A stretch of 64,000 nucleotides of DNA, from contig NC_092689.1 in NCBI RefSeq assembly GCF_964275005.1, forward strand, positions 4,648,674 through 4,712,673. Direction: 5' to 3'. Below are positions 1 to 11,983 of the stretch, piece after piece; the first letter of the stretch is position 1, and each line of letters opens with the position of its first letter. The DNA comes from Diadema setosum (taxonomy: Eukaryota; Echinodermata; Echinoidea; Diadematoida; Diadematidae). A program made the position numbers and the translations under genes. The notes below the pieces were generated by a model, which saw only the letters and a list, made by a program, of their open reading frames with translations, was not told the origin of the DNA and did no database searches.

Positions 1-6
1 TCCGTC

Positions 7-381
7 TAGTTTGCAGGCACAATTCCTTGTTGGTCGTAAAGGAGTCTGCGCCAAGACTACTACATGCACCACTTTGGCACTGTTCCATAGGCCCTGTGTT
101 GAAGCTTCTCCTTGTTGGGAGTAGCCTTTAAACAAGGCGACTCGCTCTGCGTGCCCCCGTATAGCGCGTTTACCCCACAAACCTGTTGGCCGGCGAGTGG
201 AATAATCGCTCCACTCGCCGGCCAACAGGTTTGTGGGGTAAACGCGCTATACGGGGGCACGCAGAGCGAGTCGCCTTGTTTAAAGGCTATGTTGGGAGAG
301 GCTGCAGTGTAGTGGTTCGTGTATTAGTCTTGGCGCATGCAGACTCCTATACGACCAACAAGGGTTTGTGCCTGCAAACTA
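7..381. repeat. Fold-back element with 79-bp perfect palindrome arms
   Basis: Positions 123-201 are exactly reverse-complemented at 210-288, with an 8-base loop (ATAATCGC). Imperfect outer arms continue to TAGTTTGCAGGCAC at 7-20 and GTGCCTGCAAACTA at 368-381. Flanks contain CCGTC words (TCCGTC left, CCGTCCGTCCGTCCG right). It resembles a MITE or fold-back transposon; family not recognised. Confidence 0.9.
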
Positions 382-1195
382 CCTTCCGTCCGTCCGTCCG
401 TAATGAACTTTATGGACAGCGTAACTAAAAAACGTTTTGAGGTATCCTAATGAAACTTGGCATGTATGTATATTAGGGGGTGAAGTTGTGCCTATCAACT
501 TTTGGGTGCACATGCTCAAGGTCAAAAGTCAAAGAGTCAAGGTCAAATGCTTAAAATTTCACTATTTCCCCCATATCTCTGCAATGGCTGAAAATATTTT
601 TGTGAAACTTACTGTATACATGTATTACCCAATTAAAATTCTCTGGTGAAAGTTTGGGTCATGAGGTCAAAGGTCAAAGGTCAAAAGGTCAAGTAAAGAT
701 GTTAAAATTTCACTTTTTTTCTCCGTATCTTGGAAATTGTTCAAGGTATCTTCATGGAACATAGTATATATGCATGTACTGACTGGCAGCGATTACCTAG
801 GGAATTTGGGGTTCATGGGGTCAAAGGTCAGGGGTCAAAGGTCAAGGGCAACACTTCAAAATTTTACTATTCCACTCATATTTATGCAAAGCCACCAGAA
901 TCATTTTTTAAAAACTCGGTATATGCTTGTATATACAACCCAATAGACATTCTCTGGGAAGTCCAAAGGTCAAAAGGTCAAAGATCAAGTGAAAGTGCTG
1001 AACTTACTTCTTCTTCCATATCTCGAGAATGACTCAAGTTATCTTAAGACTCAGTACATATTTATACATGTTAGAATGGCAGTGATCCTCTTATGAATTT
1101 TAGGGTCAAAGGCCAGATGAAAATGGTAGCAAGTTACTATTCTATATATTCAATGCATAAACTTATGAAAAGGTCAAAGTCAAGTTAAAGTCTTT
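382..1195. repeat. Degenerate tandem array rich in GGTCAAA words
   Basis: After a (CCGT)n stretch, diverged units recur, each with clustered GGTCAAAGGTCAA motifs, a CATAT-TCT-GA segment and ATGTATNTA words, spaced roughly 120-170 bp. No coding potential. It resembles the reverse complement of the TTTGACCTTTGACC-bearing array at 13.7-14.8 kb in composition but not closely in sequence. Confidence 0.7.
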
Positions 1196-2308
1196 AAAGG
1201 GGCATAGCCCCGGTAGTATAGATGGCGCTGTTGATGATACTGCCGATCACCGTTAGCATTGATACGAAGATTACCGAAGTTGAGCTGTCATAAAGAGTAA
1301 AGTGCGTAGGTGTTGCTAAGTAACGTTGCTTTGTTGTCTTCTTTGCGCATCGCGCAGTCTGTAGTAATGCCAGGGTGCGTGCATAATATATGTGCTTGTT
1401 ATCATGACATCACAAAAGAAGTTTGCTTGCTGTCATCCTCCTCAGCCGAATCATGAACCGAACTGTGATCGGACCACTGACTACAGTGAATCGGACTTCT
1501 TCGGACTCGGGAAAGTGGGCCAAAGCGTAAGCGCCAAAGAGAAGTCGATAGCGTAGGTCTCTATAGGAAACTTGCGCCGTGCGCCCGCGTACACATTGAC
1601 TAAAACACCGGGACCATGCACCTTTAAATCCCCAAATACATGCTCTCCTATTCATCCGATTAAACCTAGGTCAAGGAAGGTGAACATTCAACACATTTGT
1701 TACAAACATGTCATTTCAATATTTTGCCAATTTTGTGAAAATGTAGTCACACATTGTCCACATGTACTATAGACCTCCTGAGAATCATGCATTATGGCGG
1801 AGGCATACCAGTCGCCATAGCGACTTTTTTTAGTCGTTTTTGAAATATCTGTGCGAGAGAGCGGAGCGACCGAGCGGGGGGAGATTGTGGGAGGGGGATT
1901 TTGCATTTCCAGACCTGAAATTCAGCGATCTGGTGCACACTTTTGGTGCAATTTTGGATTTTTTTTTTCCTGAAAAAAAGAAATAAGTAAGAAAATGAAA
2001 TATTAATATATCATTGAATGACTAAATCGTGGTATTTCAGCTCTTGCTCAGACTTTGCGACATTACTGTGAAGGCCTACTAATCAGTGGGGCCTATCACT
2101 GGCGTAGCAAGGATTAACACGGAGCGGTTAGATGCGAAGGAGAGAAGCAAGGGGGGGGGGTGTGAGAGGGGGATTCCCCCTCCCACGGTGAGAACTTTTT
2201 GCATTTTGATGTTGTAAATGGTGCAATTTGATCCATTTTTTGCGTGTTTTATCGACTTGAAACAGTCCCACATGATTAAGGTAGCAGTTCATTTTGATGT
2301 AGATTATT
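1196..2308. other. No gene recognised; scattered repeat fragments
   Basis: Short open frames only, none with a recognisable domain. Contains a GCGAGAGAGCGGAGCGACCG segment (about 1853-1880) of the kind also seen in the array at 24.3-25.2 kb, and a G-run with GGGGGATTCCCCCTCCCAC (about 2150-2185) like the units at 6.4-7.0 kb. Confidence 0.6.
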
Positions 2309-5090
2309 ATATCCCCCGAACAGAGTTCGGAGGATACTATGGATTTGGCCTCGTTGCGCTGCGTCCGCGTCCTTGTCCGCGTCCGCCGCAGAGATTTTCT
2401 TGTGAGCGCTCTACTGGCTGCAGTTCTTCTTCGATCACCTTCCAATTTGGCATGAAGGTGTATAAGCCAGTTCACAGTTCCAATCTGAGCATGTGCAGAT
2501 AAAGGTCATTGCAGACCTTCTCTTGAAATGGATTTGCAACTGAGGTATTCAAAGCCTAGATATAATAGGGCTACAAGACAACTGTGTCATAAATGAACCA
2601 GGTGCAGATTGGTATTTACAGGTGAATGTGCATTCTTTTCAGCAACATTAACAAAAGCCACTCATGCAGCACTGACATGTAAATTATCACTTCCTGCATG
2701 GCTACTTTCAACTGCTCTTCTTGAAAACAATTCCATGTTTTGCAAAGTCTGTGGTTGGAGAGGTCATTGCAGACGAGTGCTAACTGTGAACTGGCTTAAT
2801 ATGGTAAGACGAAGAAGCCTATTGTTTTTGGTGATGGCGCCCTCGCTTGTTCCGTCTTTATTCATGAAAATGTAAATTTAACAGGGTCTGCTTGTGTGTG
2901 CGACACCGGCCTTGTTTCTCGACCGATTTTGTTTTTCTTCAAGTTTGATATGTAAATATATCATAGTCAAATCTATACACCTATATATTGATAATGCTGC
3001 CCTCACTGTTCCACCTTTTACAGGGTCAAATGTCACCCTGATCATGTCAAAATTTGCAGAAGTGCTTATTTATGCAATAACTTGATTGTTACTCAATGAA
3101 TTTTATTCAGACTTGCTAACAGGCGCGGTGGAGCACCCCAATTATCTCGCAGAAATCCATCGGCAGCCGAGCCTTATTTGCATAAAGTAAACAACATGTA
3201 CTCGCGTAGTTGAGAAAAAGTAAACAACTTCTCAAGCTAATAACAATTTAAGGAAACCTATTTTCGGATTAAAATTGAGTTAGTTTGAATTTGAAAACAT
3301 GTCCGAATATGCACATATAACATATTAAAGGATTTGACAATGATAGAATGTGAAATTTTAGCGAAAACCTGGCGAGCAAAATTACCAAAAATATGCCTCG
3401 AAAATCATCCTAAAATTCACGAAGTGTGATTGCGGAACCAAAGCGCCATTCGAACAAAGTACACCGAAATTTATTCATCTGCTTGCATTTTAAATTTCAT
3501 ACCGTAATATTCCCGGCCATGGTTGTGTCGGAAAAAAACAGAAGGTGATGTCAAAAATGACACGAACGCAAAGCGTACAGGTCGGTCCCATGTATATATA
3601 ATCGCGTCACTGTAGCGTTGCATGTCACAGCACACACACCACATTGCTGCATGCAGCGTGCGCGGCAGCAGCTTAGCAGTCACCGCCGTGCGACACTCAG
3701 CAAAATTGACTGCGTCACATGCAAACTAACAATGAGCACGAAATCCTGAATCTCACGTACCACGCATGCCCAATATTACGGGAAAAGAAATGACGTCATT
3801 TTCAATTGTTTCGCTGAGTACAATTTTCTATTCCAAACCCTGAAGAAACAAGTTGATTTCTCAAAAAGTACAGGTGGAACCAAGCGAAAACTTTCACCAT
3901 ATATGGATTGAAGCCTGATGAACTTATGTTGCCAAATTCGGACACATTGGAGCCCGGCCATAGTCCAGTCGGAAAAAAACAGAGAGCATGTTTTGCGAGA
4001 GGTGATTTTCAAAACGCTATCTCAAGTTCTAGTGCAGCAAATTTCATAATTTTTTCATCAAAAGGAAGGTTTTTAAAAACTTAGATAGTGTGGGAAGTTT
4101 GAGTTTACTAGCGGCACGCATAGCGGCACAAGGAGAAGGTAAAGATTTGACTTTTTCATGCACACAATTTCGGGCAGCCGTGGATGCCCGTTGGAAATTC
4201 AAATAGAACGGGGCGATAATGAGATGCAAATTGGGGTGCTCCACCGCGCCTGCTAAGGATGTATGTGATATGTTTGTGGTGACGGCGCCCTCAGTGTTCC
4301 GACTTGGATGCCAAAGCACATTTCTTGTGTGTGCTCTATCAGCCACATTTCTCATCAGATTTTCTTCAAATTTGCCAAAAAGGTGCATTATAGTGAAATG
4401 GAGATGCCTATCATATTATTGTTTTTGTGATGGCGCCCTCGCTTGTTCCGTCTTTATACTTGAAAATGTAAATTCAACAGGGTCTGCTTGTGTGAGCGCG
4501 ACACTGGCGTTGTTTCTGGACCATTTTTTTTTTCAAATTTGGTATGTAAATGTATCATAGTCAAATCTATACACCTACACCTATTGATAACGCTGCCCTC
4601 ACTGTTCCACCTTTCACAGGGTCAAAGGTTACCCTGATCATGTCAAAATTTGCAAAAATACATGCTTATGTATGCAATAACTTGATTGTTACTGGATTTT
4701 ACTCAGACTTGCTAAAGAGGTGTATGGGTAGTCATTCTTCATGAAGGACACAACAGTTTCAGTGCCGTTACTGAACAGTTTGTGGTGACAGCGCCCTCAG
4801 TGTTCCGACTTGAAGGCCATGTTACATATTTCTTGTACATGTATATGCTGTATAAGCCACATTTCTTGTCGGATTTTATTCAAATTTGCTATGGCAGTTT
4901 ATGGGGAATTATTCTAGGTAACAAAAGTTTTCATTGCCAGCGTTTTCATTTTTCAAACTGTGTTACCGTGGTAATACAGTCAGACCGCAACGCCCTGAAA
5001 AACCTTCGCATTTATCGTACGCGTATGCATGGACCTCGCGGACATGAACACGTAATGACGAGCTGGGAGACCACATTTTTAGAGTGTCTG
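2309..5090. repeat. Repeat element with tandem GCGCCCTC-core units, split by an insertion
   Basis: Begins with a short hairpin (CCCCCGAAC-AGA-GTTCGGAGG at about 2313). It continues with units carrying G(C/A)TG(G/C)CGCCCTC-(A/G)-CTTGTTCC near 2831, 2998, 4280, 4431, 4590 and 4786. Spacing is 145-196 bp once the insertion at 3120-4252 is removed. The segments 2820-3119 and 4425-4715 are close copies. No protein is encoded. The right edge is approximate. Confidence 0.75.
3120..4252. mobile_element. 1.13-kb non-autonomous DNA transposon with 24-bp perfect terminal inverted repeats
   Basis: Starts CAGGCGCGGTGGAGCACCCC and ends with its exact reverse complement; the match runs 24 bp. Flanked by a 4-bp direct repeat CTAA at 3116-3119 and 4253-4256. 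It interrupts the surrounding repeat; the uninterrupted paralogue near 4700-4716 reads ACTTGCTAAAGAGG, which shows the empty site. No transposase frame inside (longest open frames about 70-80 codons). Superfamily uncertain. Confidence 0.92.
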
Positions 5091-5699
5091 TAAATCTAAA
5101 CGACATAAGCAATCTACATGATTTATACATCTATAAAAAGCTTAAGAGTTGTACTTTGATGAAATTTGACCACTTTTAAGGTTATGACATATTAAAATAT
5201 ACTTAACAAGGGATTTATAAAACATAAAATTTGCATATTTTTCACCTTTTTTTTGGGGTGGTACGCTAGACCAATGAAATAAACGTGGACCAAAATGGAA
5301 GAGGTATGAAATGTAAGGCAATGTATTATTCCATGAAAATATGATAATTTAATGTGGACTGATTCTATGAACGGGTCAGGTTCGGGGCCTGGTGACGAGT
5401 TATTTTTGTAACCTGTTCCTTATAATGGCACTTTAAATCTTGGAATCCACTTTGCATAATCTAGTTGTTGCTGTGTCGGACAGGCCTCGTGCGAGCTTTC
5501 AGGTTGCCAGGAACTACTTTTGTTAAAATGACATGCATAAGATTTGAATATATCGGTAAAGGGAAAAAGTTGGAAACAGTGCATTTCATTCTTTGTCTTG
5601 CTTACATCTGTGCAGAGGTTTCACATTACTAGCACTTATAAACATGTAACATTTAACTTTGATATATGTAATTTTTCTTAGGCTGTAACTCGTCACATT
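5091..5699. other. No gene recognised
   Basis: AT-rich unique-looking sequence without domains, clear repeats or RNA genes. Confidence 0.6.
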
Positions 5700-5935
5700 C
5701 ACACTTGGACCCCGTTTCCACTGCGAGGCCTTCATTTCAGTGTGAAACGCGCAAAAGGCCAAAAATGCGGGGCCAAAATTGGCCGCGCATTTGGCCACGC
5801 TCTGGAGGTGGTCTCGGCCGCGGCTCGGCCGCGGCCGAGACCACCTCCGGCCTTTTCTCAGTGTAAACGCAAACTGGGCCAAATGCGCGGCCAATTTTAG
5901 TCTGGCTTCCAGACCCCCCCGGCCTGCCCGCACTA
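5700..5935. mobile_element. MITE-like element with nested palindromes
   Basis: Two concentric perfect inverted repeats: 22-bp arms at 5775-5796 and 5877-5898, and 20-bp arms at 5804-5823 and 5829-5848 around a 5-base loop. CAGTGT(G)AAACGC occurs as a direct repeat on both sides. GC-rich against an AT-rich background. Outer limits are approximate. Confidence 0.75.
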
Positions 5936-6001
5936 TTTCGCTATTCACGATATTAACCCCCTCAACGTCGAAAACTAGCATAGTTTAAGGTGGTTTTGTC
6001 C

Positions 6002-6164
6002 TGCAGCCCCCCCCCCCACACACACACATTTGGTTCGTGGAAAAAGAATGAAAAGAGAGAAGGAAAAAAAGGGAAAAATTGGGGAAAAAATCCCAACACC
6101 CGTGAATTTGAATTTCCAAAGATTCCGCCCTTACATAAAGTTCCCGTCTAGGCACCGGCGTAGC

Positions 6165-6196
<32 letters not shown>

Positions 6197-6990
6197 GGCA
6201 TGGGGGCGGTCGCCCCCTTAAGATTCTGAATAATTCTGAGTGCACAAGACTTATCACTTGACATTCCGAAAAATCAATAGTTCCCTCATGTATAAGTGGA
6301 ATATCCCCTTTATATCCCCTTTTAACCAACCCTCTCCTCTTTCTGTTCTCCGATCATTTTTTTTTTTGGATAATTTCCAAAATATTCCATCAAATATGCG
6401 TATACGAGATATTTCAATTTTAAAAAGGCAAAAGCTCCCTCGTACGGGAAGGGTGGGGATAGCATTCTCCCACACTTTCTCCCTGATCCCCCCCCCCCCC
6501 GCCCTGTGCGTTGAAGTATATAATTATGTACTATGGTTCCCCTTGAGTTTTCCATATACACATTACATAACCTTGGCTCAATTAGTGAATAATTCAGAAG
6601 AGTATTACAAAATTTGATATATGCGACAAAATGTGTGTACCAAAACGTTTAACTGCGATCAGAAAATACTGAATCTCCCTCATGTAGGAGGGATAATAGG
6701 GCTTATCCCCTCCCACATCATCCTGCTCATTCTCCTTCCACAGACTTGTACTCCTCTAATTGACAAATTTCCAGATATTCCAACAAAAGTGTGCGCAAGA
6801 TTGTTGAATTTCAGTTCTAAAAATGAAAAAAAAAAAAGCTCCCTCGAAAAAATTAGTACCCTTTGGGGAATGACAATTTCTGAATTTCCCACAAAAAGTG
6901 TGCTTCAGATGGCTTTAGTTCAATGTTAAAAACGCGAAAGCTCCGTCGAACGGGAGGGGGCATCCCCCTCCCACACCCTCCCCCTCTACT
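6002..6990. repeat. Homopolymer tracts and CTCCCTC...CCCTCCCAC periodic repeat
   Basis: Poly-C (about 6007-6016), poly-A/poly-G (about 6165-6199), then degenerate units of roughly 125-275 bp. Each holds GCTCC(C/G)TCG-(N)-GGGAGGG...CCCCTCCCACA, centred near 6300, 6430-6500, 6680-6730 and 6940-6990. No gene. Confidence 0.65.
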
Positions 6991-7214
6991 TCTACATTAT
7001 GATGCACACGCAGAATAACAGCTAACTGTCGTGATTTTGCTGTTAACACTTCCCTGAAAAAACAGCCCTAATTATAGGGAGTAATATCCCTTATGTACAC
7101 CGTCGTGTGCATGCCTTTTCTGTTTTATTGCTTAACAGACAGCGTTCATGGAATTCATTGTAAAAATTAATACGAGACGTTCATTTAAATGCTACCACTT
7201 ATAGGAAAACTGGT

Positions 7215-7405
7215 CTGAGGCCCATTCACACTTGCTTGGAAAAATCGCGATTTTTCTGAAATTGCGACATTTGGGTGCAAGTTGCCAAGCAACTACACCC
7301 AAACGCCCTCGAAACATCGCCAGAAAAATCGCCAGCCGGAGTGCGATTTTTTGAAACATCGCGATGTTTGAGGCGAAGTTTAGCGAGTGTAAACCCAAGC
7401 TGCAG
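7215..7405. mobile_element. Short MITE-like inverted repeat
   Basis: The left end GGCCCATTCACACTTGCTTGG resembles the reverse complement of the right end (CTTGGGTTTACACTCGCT). ATCGCGAT palindromes lie near both ends. No target duplication resolved. Confidence 0.5.
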
Positions 7406-7742
7406 AAATATTGCGATTTTTTATCACGTGACTTTCGGTATCGGATTGCACCGGGCGTTTACGCGCACTCCCGATCCCTCTGTGGAACATGTAGAGAGTA
7501 CGTCGGCCGCTGGCCAGAGTACAGGGCACATGCTGCACAGGTAAACGGCCGATCCTCGGCTCGTGGTCTCTCACCTCCCTGATGAAACTATAATTGTATA
7601 TGGAAATTAGTAACAAACCTGAAGTTCTCCAACCACGTATCATATCACCCCATAACGACTTAACAAAACTAGAGACCTCCGCCTAGCATGCAGCTCATTT
7701 CCACCACTGATCTTGTTCTTCCATTAGTAGGCCAGCCAAGAC

Positions 7743-7744
<2 letters not shown>

Positions 7745-7779
<35 letters not shown>

Positions 7780-8669
7780 GGACGGCAAAATTTGTTAATG
7801 CTAAGTTTTCCAGCTGAAAGTCTTGCAAAAATACTGAAGTTTAGCGTACGGCCGGATGTCAAGCGCGTTTTTGCCGAAAAATGCCTTTTTTAGCACAAAA
7901 TTTGAAAGAATGTCAAAAATCACGATTTTTATTTTTTTTTACCGAAATAAGTAATGGTTGATAAGTACCTTTCAAACTAGAAATGTGTTCTCTTCACGTT
8001 TAGAACCTGACTAATATACATTTGAATGTAGAGTATTACACGCACAACACGGTGTTCAATACAACTCGGTTTGCGTGCATTGTCAATGCAAAAACAGCGG
8101 TCGATCTCAATAAGGAGCTTTACCGCGGGGAGCTGAACCAAGGCCACGCAAGTTCGACGGCGATATTTTTGCACTGAAACTTCGAATCGAAAAGGGAACA
8201 ACGGCATTTGATAGTGCTGGATTTTCTCAATCACGTAGGTCAAGTTTTTTACGTGAATTTCAGTGTTAAATATTCTTATCAAGCAAATAAACATTAGGCG
8301 GTCGATGAGTAGTAGGTCCAACCATACACTCTTTCGATATATTGCAAGCAAATATGAAATGGTGCCAGACGGGCTCTCAAGCCCTTACCAGAACTTTGTT
8401 TTCACATTACTGTCATTTCGAAGTCATGTAGGCCTAACTCAAATTTAAAGGTGCTCTGTATGGCTGAGAAATTTCGGTACAACGAAGCCGAACATAAAAA
8501 ACTTAGGGCCTACAAGAATTCTCGATATCGTGTTGTGACATACCTGTGCGTGGACCATTTGAGAAGCAATGATTTTACGTGGACAGGCAGGCTGTGGCCC
8601 TCGGTTATAAACCACAAAAACTCCTGAAACCAGATGCAATCCGCCGTCTGCCGTCCTGTACCAAAATCA
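7745..8669. other. Poly-T tract then no gene recognised
   Basis: A roughly 29-base T run (about 7746-7774) followed by AT-rich sequence. The 124-codon minus-strand open frame at 7977-8351 shows no domain and is probably chance. Confidence 0.55.
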
Positions 8670-9520
8670 TAGTGTTACAAGATCAAGACCATGATTGGCG
8701 ACAAAATCTGCAATGACAACTTAAGCCCACATAATTCTTTCAAAATCCAAGATATTTTCTTCAAATTTGCAAGAATTGCAGAAGAAGGTACCAAAAACAA
8801 GGAAAAGGTTTCAAAGTTAGGGTTTACACTCTCATTCTTGAGCAATCAGCGCCCTCATGCGGCAGAAAACACCGACATCTCTCAAATACTTCTCATCGAC
8901 ATTTTCTGTTTATAGGGTTGAGCAAAAGGGCAAGGTTCATAAAACTTATGCTGTACATTCAAAACCCATGTCATTTTTACGAAACTTGACCAAATCTTAG
9001 AAGGCTTACTAATAAAAAAAAAACCAACAACAACAACAATAAAAAGTGAGGGTCCGTGTGCTCGTTTGTGTCGTTTTTGTGCTAGCAGCGCCCCCATGCG
9101 ACATAATATCACCATCGTAAGTCCCCAAAATCTGGTCAGGAACCTATGCATATGGACACCCTGAAATGGTGGGTTCATAAAATTTATGCTGTACATTCAA
9201 AACCCATGTCATTTTGACGAAACTTGACCAAATTGTAGAAGAAGGCTTACTTATTCCAGAAAAACAATAAAACGTGATGGGGGTTCATGTGCTAGTTTTG
9301 TTTTGTTTTTTTGTTTTGTTTTTTTTTTTTTTTTTGTGCTGGCAGCACCCCCATATGATAGAAATCATCCTCGGACCCCGAAATCTGGTAAGGAACCTAT
9401 CGTGAGTGTCCTGATTAGATGGGGTTCATGAATGTCATGCTGTACATTCAAAACCCATGTCACTTTTACAAAACTTTATCAAATTGTAGAAGAAGGGTTA
9501 CTCAATGCAGAACAATTGTA

Positions 9521-9552
<32 letters not shown>

Positions 9553-10277
9553 GGGGGGTTCGTGTGCTCGTTTTAGTGTTAGCAGAGCCTCCTTGCGAAA
9601 GAAGTCATCGTAAGACCCCCAAATCTGGCCAGGAACCAATGCATGGATATACCCTACTAGGATACATGAATCTCATGCGGCCCACTCAAAACCCCATTTT
9701 CTTTTCTTTTTTTCAAAAAAGTTGTTAGTTGTTAGACCTAAAGATGAAATGTGTGTCATAATTATGTTTGTTTTGTTGTTGTTGTTGTTGTTGTTGTTGT
9801 TTTAACACCTAGTCTAGTAGACTAGTAGTCCCGGACTACGGCCTATAGGCCCTAGGTACCTTAGCACTCGACTTGACTATGTCGATGAACAGATAATGAA
9901 CTGCATGTCACAAAACAGATCTATGAATTGAAAACGGAAACAGCTCAGTTCCACTTCCAAGCTTCCCGATTCCGTTAATCAGTGTTGTGCTACCATGACC
10001 ATGAATATGCGGCTCGTACCGCTGAACTTTGCGTAGTACGTACAGATTGTAACGCGTACAGTCGGTACGCGAGCCGAGCGAAGCCGCCCAGCGCGTCCGC
10101 GGTGGGGAGCTGTCGGGTATCCGTACATACCACACTCTAACTCGATTAACTAGCAGCTGCTCAGATAGCTCAGCAGCTAGCTCAGCTCATCACTCGTGCG
10201 TGCGCTTCTACGCTCTTTGTTACGTCATTGCCAACCTGCGCAGCTAGGATGCGTACAAACTCAACTGAGGAACGTCC
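8670..10277. repeat. Composite repeat, copy 1: 210-250-bp tandem units plus 0.55-kb unique end
   Basis: Units begin near GTTCAT(A/G)AA and contain GCTGTACATTCAAAACCCATG (about 8932, 9172, 9425, degenerate 9664), with GCAGCGCCCCCATGCGA and CCCCAAAATCTGGT words. The non-tandem end 9726-10277 is closely matched at 18985-19537. The same unit order occurs at 15553-16545. Dispersed non-coding repeat family, transposon-derived by inference. Confidence 0.85.
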
Positions 10278-11854
10278 TTATTGGTTTTTAGAGGCACGGC
10301 TGTCAACTTGGTGAGTAGGGCATAACATGACGTAGCATATTTTTGCAGGCTCTTACACGATCGCTTGCAGGAATTATTTTTCAAAAATCGCGTACGGAGA
10401 CAGTTTTTCATTTCCACGCGTATAAACTGGTGAAAGGTTATATTTTTGACTCTTCTAAATTATCAGTACTCAGGACTGCCTCCCTTTAACCAAAGGTAGC
10501 TATTGAACATGAACATGAAATGTAAAGCTGAACGAAATTTTCATTTGATTTTATTTTCTGAGGTCATTCAGTCATGAAAGGGCTGACATTATATCAAACA
10601 TCTGCTTCCCTATACATGAATTGTAAGGACATAAGTATTCTTAATAGTGGTGAAAACTGAGCTAAAATGTAGCACTTGTTGTATTGACAGCCTGTGTTCA
10701 TGCTACAGTGAGTTACTGATAGGCGTACATGAATTGAGGCCACGAAGAAGCAAAAATTTACGACCTAAACCGTTCCTAGTGGCAGTTTCAAATCCTTATA
10801 AATTATTTTGATTGGCACATTTCTTGTGCTCACTGTAGCATAACACAGCAGAATGTTTATCAAAATGAAATTAGACTAATTCCCCACGAATAATTTTGAA
10901 GTCTACACAACACAGGAACTGAATTTAGTCCATTTATATGGTAAAGGGGTTTACCAGCCCCACGTGTTCATTGAAGCGTGACACCTTGAAGGAAATGACA
11001 CAGGATCACTGTAATGGAAAGCGGCCTTAAGCACATTGAAGAAAAATGTCATTCAGTTGATTCAAGTGCACAAAGTACTTCATACTGCATAATTTCTTTT
11101 TTGTTTTGTTTTATGTGCTCATTCAACCGTGAATTGACCAACATTGTGTGCAAAAGTCGTTGCTACCTTTCCAAAACATAAATTCCATCCGTTGAAACGA
11201 ATGTACCATGGGAAACATGTCCAAACTGCCATTTTGGCAATTTTTACCCCGTGATCACCAACCGTGAAATTTTGCCACAAGTCATATGGTATGATAGGAA
11301 GCACACAAGACAGTGCGTTGCATGCCTTCTTATGCTGGAAAATTGAAATTTGTTCAAATATCATTGCATCAAAGTCACTAAATACGGCTTGTGAACTTCA
11401 AAAAGTGACCATTTTGCCTTCAAGGCGTGCTCACTGAAGTGTGACCCGACGATATACACTGAATTTCACATGATGGGTAAGCTTGGAAGTACAGCTACTT
11501 GCCCCTATGTTTAGATTTCCTCAATATAATGTTCCTAATTCAGAAATTACAGAGATTTGTTTTAGGGGGAACTTGCTTTTTGTTTAGTGTTTAGATTGAT
11601 TTTGATTTGATTTTGATTTGATTTCTGAATATCTTTTTCGCCTTCACACGAGGGGATCACTTCGTCTCAAGGCAACAAGAGGCACATAATATGAACATGA
11701 TTTTTGTCAGTGCTAAATAAGCGAGCAGACTGAGCTGACAGACGTACGAAGTTAGACAAAAGAATCATGTTAAGGTACTAAATGATATTAAATGAGAATT
11801 CTAAGTGTCCATATACCCATTCGTATATCTGCTTTGTTTTCTCTTCCACAATAG
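10278..11854. other. Intron or upstream sequence, no exon recognised
   Basis: Presumably part of the intron preceding the first visible cadherin exon, because that exon starts mid-domain. No cadherin-like exon, RNA gene or repeat was identified. The 81-codon minus frame at 11119-11364 has no known domain. Confidence 0.6.
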
Positions 11855-11983
11855 GTTCCGTTCAAACTTGTGACAGATAGTGGCCAAGACTGCGTCCCAG
11901 AAGATACCGTTTTCTCATTTGAAGTAGCTGGAAACATAGACTACGAAATGGAATCGTCATACAACGTCACAATCATAGTTTTC
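11855..11983 (+). CDS. Cadherin exon 1 (first seen), EC1 C-terminal half
   Basis: 43 codons, phase 0 at both ends, acceptor CCACAATAG and donor GTAAGTC. It encodes ...[17 protein letters not shown], the LDxE-like motif and following strand of an EC repeat. It begins mid-repeat, so earlier exons must exist; none was recognised in the 11.8 kb upstream. Confidence 0.85.

Noticed and set aside
60-428. Overlapping short frames on both strands with the same peptide (PPYSAFTPQTCWPASG)
   Set aside because: They are identical because the DNA is palindromic; not genes.
7977-8351. 124-codon - strand open frame
   Set aside because: No recognisable motif, no neighbouring exons, ordinary composition for chance frames in AT-rich DNA.
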